Below are positions 7,009-10,667 of a DNA stretch of 10,667 nucleotides, one piece after another. Under the pieces are notes generated by a model. The model was not told the DNA's origin, searched no databases, and worked only from the letters and a program-made list of their open reading frames with translations. This DNA comes from CAZPAH01 sp964584495 (GTDB lineage: Bacteria; Krumholzibacteriota; Krumholzibacteriia; Krumholzibacteriales; Krumholzibacteriaceae): the NCBI GenBank assembly GCA_964584495.1, contig CAZPAH010000096.1, positions 1 through 10,667 on the forward strand, written 5' to 3'. Position numbers and translations under genes: made by a program. Numbering within the stretch: position 1 is the first letter of the stretch; every line of letters starts with the position of its first letter.

Positions 7009-7653
7009 CTATTTTTCCACCTTCTCCCAGTCGGCCAGAAAATTCTTTATACCGACATCGGTAAGAGGATGTTTGATCAATTGCCCGACCACCTTGAACG
7101 GGATCGTCGCCACATCCGCTCCAAGCAACGCTGCTTCGTATACGTGCTGGACGCTTCGGATGCTCGCCACGATTATCTCCGTAGCGAACGAGTAGTTATT
7201 GTAGATCGTGACCAGATCGGCGACGAGGTCCATGCCCGGCTGCCCGACATCGTCGAGCCTACCAACGAACGGACTTACGAAAGTGGCGCCGGCCTTGGCG
7301 ACAAGAAGACCCTGATTGGCGGAAAAACAAAGGGTCGCATTCGTGTCTATACCCTCCGCATTGAACATTCCTATCGCTTTCACTCCCTCGCCCGTGCAGG
7401 GAACCTTGATTATTATATTGTCGGCGAGCTTGCATAGTTCCCGTCCCTCGGAGACCATTTTCTCCGCTTCGAGGGATACTACTTCCGCGCTGACGGGCCC
7501 CGGCACTATCGAGCAGATCTCTTTGAGCGTTTCCCTGAACGAACCTTTCTCCCTGGAAAGAAGAGTAGGATTCGTGGTGACCCCATCGAGCACGCCCAGC
7601 TTAGCCGCTTCCCTGATCTGTTCTACGTTGGCGGTATCGATAAAGAACTTCAT
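7009..7653 (-). CDS. Transaldolase of the TalC/fructose-6-phosphate aldolase subfamily
   Basis: This cytoplasmic class I aldolase moves dihydroxyacetone units between sugar phosphates in the non-oxidative pentose phosphate pathway. The 214 residues match the short TalC/MipB/FSA subfamily. Motifs are MKFFIDTANVEQI (1-13), DGVTTNPTLLS (23-33), the Schiff-base Lys83 in NIIIKVP, NATLCFSANQGLLVAKAGAT (105-124), SPFVGRLDD (127-135) and ASIRSVQHV (163-171). The Phe and GRLDD form favours transaldolase over true fructose-6-phosphate aldolase, where this position is usually Tyr. That choice is an inference. The ATG at 7653 follows AGGAGG with a 4-nt spacer. It has its own predicted promoter upstream and heads the run into htrA and the purine genes. 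By making pentose phosphates it could feed PRPP synthesis for that pathway. Confidence 0.93.
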   Translation of the reverse strand: MKFFIDTANVEQIREAAKLGVLDGVTTNPTLLSREKGSFRETLKEICSIVPGPVSAEVVSLEAEKMVSEGRELCKLADNIIIKVPCTGEGVKAIGMFNAEGIDTNATLCFSANQGLLVAKAGATFVSPFVGRLDDVGQPGMDLVADLVTIYNNYSFATEIIVASIRSVQHVYEAALLGADVATIPFKVVGQLIKHPLTDVGIKNFLADWEKVEK

Positions 7654-7686
7654 TTCTCCTCCTGTTCACGGATCCCGGCGATGACG

Positions 7687-7723
7687 ATCACTCAATAAAA
7701 GAAACAATAATCACCCACTAAAA
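7687..7723. repeat. Pair of 14-bp near-identical direct repeats in the transaldolase leader
   Basis: On the plus strand ATCACTCAATAAAA (7687-7700) and ATCACCCACTAAAA (7710-7723) agree at 12 of 14 positions. They start 23 bp apart, about two helical turns. They lie just downstream of the predicted transcription start at about 7727, a typical place for a repressor operator. The region is AT-rich, so chance similarity is not excluded. Confidence 0.4.
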
Positions 7724-7733
7724 AGGAAGAAGA

Positions 7734-7762
7734 AGTATACAGTTATATGGCCGCTCCCACAA
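7734..7762 (-). promoter_or_regulatory. Predicted sigma-70-type promoter for the transaldolase-htrA-pur operon
   Basis: On the minus strand TTGTGG (7762-7757) and TATACT (7739-7734) are separated by exactly 17 bp. The -10 matches consensus at five of six positions and the -35 at three. The expected start near 7727 would leave a leader of about 74 nt before the transaldolase ATG. It sits in the 156-nt gap after truA. No convincing terminator separates truA from it, so read-through from truA is also possible. Confidence 0.6.
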
Positions 7763-7809
7763 CCAATTTCACCGCCCGGTTCGAATTAAATCGATAAGGC
7801 CGGCGAAAC

Positions 7810-8559
7810 TCAATATTCGGCTTTCATGAAATACAGCGCGTTGGGGGGCAGGGTCCTGCCCGATGCTTTCCTGTTCCCGGCCGAGAGGATATCCGCGACA
7901 TCCACTTTCTTTCCCTGTCCCGCTTCAAGGAGGGTCCCGGCGATCGTCCTCACCATCTTGTAGAGGAACCTGTCCGCAGTGATCGAAAAGGCCACGAGGG
8001 GCGGCGTTTCGCTTAACTCCGTTCTTAGTACGTCGCAGACGGTGGATCCACCCCCGCCCGATGAGGAGAACGAGGTGAAATCGTGTCTGCCCTGGATCGC
8101 CTTCAGCACATTCCGCATCGCCTCTATGTCCATCTCCCTCGAGACGGGCATGAAATATCTCCTCCACAGGGCGGTCGGCCGGCGGATGAATATATAGCTG
8201 TACGTTCTACTGACGGCATCGTATCTGGCATTGAACGAAAGATCCACCTCCTCTACCGATTTGATCCTAATATCCTGCGGCAAATAATGGGAGAGCGCCC
8301 TACGGACCGCTTCCGCTCCGAGCGCGGTCTGAAAAAGGGCGTTAGCCGCCTGGCCCGCGGCGTGCACTCCGGCGTCGGTCCTTCCCGCACCGACTATCCG
8401 GATCCGCCCTGTCGCCAGTCTTTCGATCGCACGGTACAGTTCCCCCTGGATGGTGCGCCTCTGCGGCTGGACCTGCCACCCCGAAAAGTCGGTTCCGTCG
8501 TACTCCATGGTCAGCTTGAAGTTCCTCATTCCGGGACAAGTCATATTCACCAAACCCAT
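7810..8559 (-). CDS. truA: tRNA pseudouridine(38-40) synthase TruA
   Basis: TruA isomerises uridines 38-40 in the anticodon arm of many tRNAs. The family hallmarks are present: LTMEYDGTDFSGWQVQPQRR (16-35), TIQGELYRAI (36-45), and GAGRTDAGVHAAGQ (57-70) with the catalytic Asp62. RYDAVSRTYSYIF (about 112-124), GRHDFTSFSS and DRFLYKMVRTIAGTLLEAG follow as expected. The total of 249 residues is normal. The start is not settled. ATG at 8559 is the longest reading. ATG at 8544 (residue 6) is preceded by GGTGA. ATG at 8529 (residue 11) gives the most family-like beginning, MRNFKLTMEYDG. None has a strong Shine-Dalgarno. A well-placed promoter at 8641-8669 suggests an independent transcript with a leader of about 75 nt. 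Confidence 0.96.
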   Translation of the reverse strand: MGLVNMTCPGMRNFKLTMEYDGTDFSGWQVQPQRRTIQGELYRAIERLATGRIRIVGAGRTDAGVHAAGQAANALFQTALGAEAVRRALSHYLPQDIRIKSVEEVDLSFNARYDAVSRTYSYIFIRRPTALWRRYFMPVSREMDIEAMRNVLKAIQGRHDFTSFSSSGGGGSTVCDVLRTELSETPPLVAFSITADRFLYKMVRTIAGTLLEAGQGKKVDVADILSAGNRKASGRTLPPNALYFMKAEY

Positions 8560-8640
8560 TCAACCGCATCCGGCGATTGAGCCCTTTCCACCGCGGACCG
8601 GGACCGGATACGACGCGCACACGCAACCCTCACGGGGCCC

Positions 8641-8669
8641 ATTATAGCAGAAAGCCCTGTTTCATCCAA
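8641..8669 (-). promoter_or_regulatory. Extended -10 promoter upstream of truA
   Basis: On the minus strand TTGGAT (8669-8664) and a perfect TATAAT (8646-8641) are spaced by 17 bp. A TG one base before the -10 gives the extended form TGCTATAAT. Transcription should begin near 8634, immediately before a GTG at 8633-8631. The downstream gene is truA, 75 nt further on. Confidence 0.7.
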
Positions 8670-8698
8670 CCGCACATGCCGCCGTCTCTCTCTATCCC

Positions 8699-8710
8699 GA
8701 AAAATTTTTC
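8699..8710. repeat. Perfect A/T palindrome GAAAAATTTTTC
   Basis: This 12-bp perfect dyad lies about 30 bp upstream of the -35 box of the truA promoter. A5T5 tracts bend DNA and can act as upstream activating sequence or a nucleoid-protein site. It is slightly further out than a usual UP element. No U-run terminator geometry is present, because the dyad has no loop. Confidence 0.35.
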
Positions 8711-8941
8711 CTTGAAAAGAAGCCTTCCCTGGAAATCTCCGGTATCAATTAGAAACAACTATTCCATACGCGGCCTTCGAGATTTTTGAGGCTTCAGGCG
8801 TGGAATACAACTTGCAAGCGATGTGATAAGGAATCGAATTTTGGTCCCATATCTAAAGCTTCAAAACGAACCGATTATCTCTACAAAATGAAATCATCCC
8901 GGGCAATGTGGCCCATATGTGTACATTCGGGGGTAAGCATA

Positions 8942-8960
8942 TCGACGCCGTGCACGTCGA
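8942..8960. repeat. Inverted repeat TCGACG-7-CGTCGA
   Basis: A perfect 6-bp stem (8942-8947 with 8955-8960) has a 7-nt loop. A smaller GGGC-6-GCCC hairpin lies nearby at 8901-8914. Both belong to the same cluster of dyads between the dipeptidase gene and truA and have no assigned role. Confidence 0.4.
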
Positions 8961-8978
8961 ATGACAGCGGCAGGAGAC

Positions 8979-9028
8979 TCCGGCAGCCGAAATCCGATCC
9001 ACCTGCCGGATCGGAACCGGACAGTTCC
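8979..9028. repeat. Overlapping, partly mutually exclusive inverted repeats
   Basis: Three stems share sequence. Stem A pairs TCCGGCAG (8979-8986) with CTGCCGGA (9003-9010), 8 bp. Stem B pairs TCCGATCC (8993-9000) with GGATCGGA (9008-9015), 8 bp with a 7-nt loop. Stem C pairs GGAAC (9013-9017) with GTTCC (9024-9028), 5 bp. Stem B overlaps both A and C, so B excludes A and C while A and C can coexist. This layout resembles a two-state RNA switch, though REP-like DNA repeats would also produce it. Confidence 0.45.
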
Positions 9029-9055
9029 CCGTCTCTCCAGATCGAGGAAGCTGTA

Positions 9056-9090
9056 GAAGGGGAGGGCGAATATCCAGCGTCCTCCCCTTC
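9056..9090 (-). terminator. Strong stem-loop just downstream of the dipeptidase gene, likely 3'-end hairpin
   Basis: On the minus strand GAAGGGGAGG (9090-9081) pairs perfectly with CCTCCCCTTC (9065-9056) across a 15-nt loop. Two further pairs are possible inside after one mismatch. It begins 35 nt past the dipeptidase stop. The following bases (TACAGCTTCC) lack a U-run, so it may protect or mark the 3' end rather than act as a classical intrinsic terminator. Confidence 0.55.
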
Positions 9091-9125
9091 GCTATGTCCA
9101 CCCCCCGCCGTAGATCCGGCGTATT

Positions 9126-10667
9126 CTAGTAGGGAAGATCGGTCTCCAACGAGTCGGGCCCCCAATTCGGCAAACGGAACCTGTCGGGACTCTCGGCCAG
9201 AACTTTTCTAAGCCATTCCTCGCTGTACCCTTCCTCCCGAGGACGGCCTTCATCGTTCTGTATATAGCCGTCGTTATACTTGCGGATAAGCAATTCGCCG
9301 AGTTTCCTGTAACGGTCGACGACCCGGCCGGCCGCCGCCGAGGAATAGTCGTTAAGATATTCGGCTGCAAGCTGCGGGTCTACCTTGTAAAGGTCCATGG
9401 CCGTTTTTTCGACCGCCGGCTGCATTCTCGCTAGATTTCCCTCGAGGTCGGCCTGCACTTCCATGATGTCGTTCTTCATCAACGAGTATCTCAGATTGGC
9501 GAAGTTTGCCACAAAATTGAACACCCACCAGGCAGAATCCCAGGAGAAGTCCGAGATGCTTCCTTCCGAATAAGCCGGTGGTATCCTTGTGGCCGACGCG
9601 TAAAACGGGACGTACACGGTAAAATACGTATCGTCCACACCGTACCAAAGAACGCCGCCGATCCCGTCGGGAAGGCCGGTCCTCGACTGGGAGACGAAGG
9701 AGAATCCCGTCTGCTGGGTCGATATCGGCCGTTCCCATGTATAATCGACACCGTCCACACTCCAGTTCATCGGGCGCCAGCGGTTCGGCGAGTTGAACGG
9801 TCCGGCATCCACGCCTTGGGTCATATCGTATTCGGTCCCTTCGTAATGATCCCTCATAAGGGCGAATACATCCTCCCTGGAAAGCTTCTTGTCGGGCTTT
9901 ATCCAGAGGGGATATGGCGCGGCCCCCTCGACGCCCCTGTGATAATCTGGCGAAAATTCCCGCGATGGAGCGGCCCTCCTGAATAGGGACCATACCCTTG
10001 TCGCGCAGTAGCGCAACTTCTGCGGCCCCGCGGGGCAGTAAGCTTCGCGGAAGCTGAACGGCTTGCCCGAGGCGGGGTCGTAATATCCCTTTTCGATCGC
10101 GAAATCTATTACATCCTTCGAGTAAAGACAGTTTTTCTTATCGTCCAGGGGGAACTCCCCGATCCTTGCCTGGTTCGCATGGGCGCATATATATCCGTCC
10201 GGAATGCGCAGGGCCACCCAGTTGGCTCCGGTGCCCCCGGGACCCTTCCCTATTATCTCGAGAAGCCACGCCTCCTTCGGATCGCCTATCGAAATAGATT
10301 CGCCCTCGCTGCTGTAACCGTACTCCTCCACAAGGGCGCCGATCACCTCGACCGCTTCCCTCGCCGTCCTGGCACGCTGAAGGGCCAGTCGCATAAGCCA
10401 CCAGTAGTGAAGAAGCCCGTCGGGATTCTTCAGCTCCTCGCGACCGGTGAAGGTGGTCTCCCCGATGGTGAGCTGGTGCTCGTTCATGAGGTAGACAACC
10501 CCGTAGGTGTGGGGCGGCTGCTTTATCCTTCCCCGGACATTTCCGCTCCAATCCTCCATCTCGAGGTACTCGTCCGGCCCGTAATCGGCGGGCGGCGTAT
10601 ATCTAAGCCTCGGGTGGAACTCCCCGTCGCACGTATATGTAATCATCACGGAACCGTCGGCCGAGGC
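9126..10667 (-). CDS. C69 family dipeptidase (Ntn hydrolase), N-terminus beyond window end
   Basis: This is a peptidase of family C69, whose members cleave dipeptides and use an N-terminal Cys exposed by processing. The 513 codons present begin ASADGSVMITYT, which corresponds to the conserved stretch a short way after the catalytic Cys. The Cys and any signal peptide therefore lie past position 10667, and the reading frame is open to the edge. Further family features are DWSGNVRG, NEHQLTIGETTF, GDPKEAWLLEIIG, GANWVALRIPDGYICAHANQ followed by ARIGEF, MRDHYEGTEYDMT, and near the end SEGSISDFSWDSAWWVFNFV. This arrangement is that of the long (about 540-560 residue) dipeptidases common in Bacteroidetes, usually exported. 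A GTG at 10649 could be mistaken for a start but would delete the nucleophile. It ends in TAG and is followed by a strong hairpin, so it is probably a transcription unit separate from truA. Confidence 0.9.
   Translation of the reverse strand, partial: ASADGSVMITYTCDGEFHPRLRYTPPADYGPDEYLEMEDWSGNVRGRIKQPPHTYGVVYLMNEHQLTIGETTFTGREELKNPDGLLHYWWLMRLALQRARTAREAVEVIGALVEEYGYSSEGESISIGDPKEAWLLEIIGKGPGGTGANWVALRIPDGYICAHANQARIGEFPLDDKKNCLYSKDVIDFAIEKGYYDPASGKPFSFREAYCPAGPQKLRYCATRVWSLFRRAAPSREFSPDYHRGVEGAAPYPLWIKPDKKLSREDVFALMRDHYEGTEYDMTQGVDAGPFNSPNRWRPMNWSVDGVDYTWERPISTQQTGFSFVSQSRTGLPDGIGGVLWYGVDDTYFTVYVPFYASATRIPPAYSEGSISDFSWDSAWWVFNFVANFANLRYSLMKNDIMEVQADLEGNLARMQPAVEKTAMDLYKVDPQLAAEYLNDYSSAAAGRVVDRYRKLGELLIRKYNDGYIQNDEGRPREEGYSEEWLRKVLAESPDRFRLPNWGPDSLETDLPY

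Larger units (their letters stand above)
8560..9125. other. 566-nt gene-free region between the dipeptidase gene and truA
   Basis: No convincing gene is seen on either strand. Readable frames here lack ribosome sites and family features, and most run into neighbouring genes out of frame. Contents from high to low coordinates are a strong hairpin (9056-9090), a cluster of inverted repeats (8901-9028), an AT-rich stretch (about 8680-8890) with the GAAAAATTTTTC palindrome, and the truA promoter and leader. The dense inverted repeats would fit a transcribed structured RNA, a REP-like element, or the scar of an older mobile element. The sequence alone does not decide between them. Confidence 0.5.

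Noticed and set aside
8716..8826. Protein-like open stretch on the plus strand ending in ASGVEYNLQAM before two stops
   Set aside because: It is only about 36 codons, has no start codon or ribosome site, is preceded by a stop, and matches no family I recognise. It could be a pseudogene scrap but cannot be supported.
8786..9211. 141-codon frame on the plus strand
   Set aside because: It runs antisense into the end of the dipeptidase gene, has no Shine-Dalgarno, and its composition follows the hairpin-rich DNA rather than a protein family.
1..10667. CRISPR arrays, rRNA, tRNA, insertion sequences or phage genes
   Set aside because: No regularly spaced repeats, RNA gene signatures, transposase motifs or integrase motifs were seen on either strand.

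Overview
The window reads as part of the chromosome of an uncultured Gram-negative-type bacterium of moderately high GC, plausibly from the FCB superphylum or a nearby candidate phylum. That placement is an inference. It rests on a C69 dipeptidase of the type common in Bacteroidetes, a membrane-anchored DegS-like protease, and PurF/PurL/PurQ proteins of the multi-subunit (small PurL) class. All nine protein-coding genes lie on the minus strand, so transcription runs from high to low coordinates.

Region by region, in the direction of transcription: (1) 10667-9126, a secreted-type C69 dipeptidase whose N-terminus, including the catalytic cysteine, lies outside the window. (2) 9125-8560, a 566-nt gene-free stretch. 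It holds a strong hairpin just after the dipeptidase, a cluster of overlapping and partly mutually exclusive inverted repeats, an A/T palindrome, and a good extended -10 promoter pointing at truA. (3) 8559-7810, truA (tRNA pseudouridine synthase). (4) 7809-7654, an AT-rich intergenic region with a second promoter and a pair of 14-bp near-identical direct repeats. (5) 7653-1, a probable long operon: transaldolase (TalC/FSA type), DegS-like HtrA protease, purB, purL, purQ, a PurS-type gene and purF, which runs off the window start.

The last five genes serve de novo purine synthesis. PurF makes phosphoribosylamine from PRPP and glutamine. PurL, PurQ and the PurS-like protein would form the formylglycinamidine ribonucleotide (FGAM) synthase complex. 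PurB acts twice, at SAICAR to AICAR and at adenylosuccinate to AMP. The junctions from purB to purF are stop/start overlaps or zero gaps, which implies translational coupling. The transaldolase at the operon head could link pentose phosphate supply to PRPP demand. The HtrA protease in between has no obvious metabolic role there.

The most notable object is the gene between purQ and purF. It sits where purS is expected but encodes 216 residues, about 2.5 times a normal PurS, and appears to hold two PurS-like modules joined by a charged linker. This would be a covalent version of the PurS dimer, resembling the fused PurS-like N-terminal domain of the large single-chain PurL of proteobacteria. 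Other points of note are the run of TTG/GTG starts in the operon (five of seven genes), a PurQ with a long charged C-terminal extension, and the switch-like hairpin cluster at 8979-9028.
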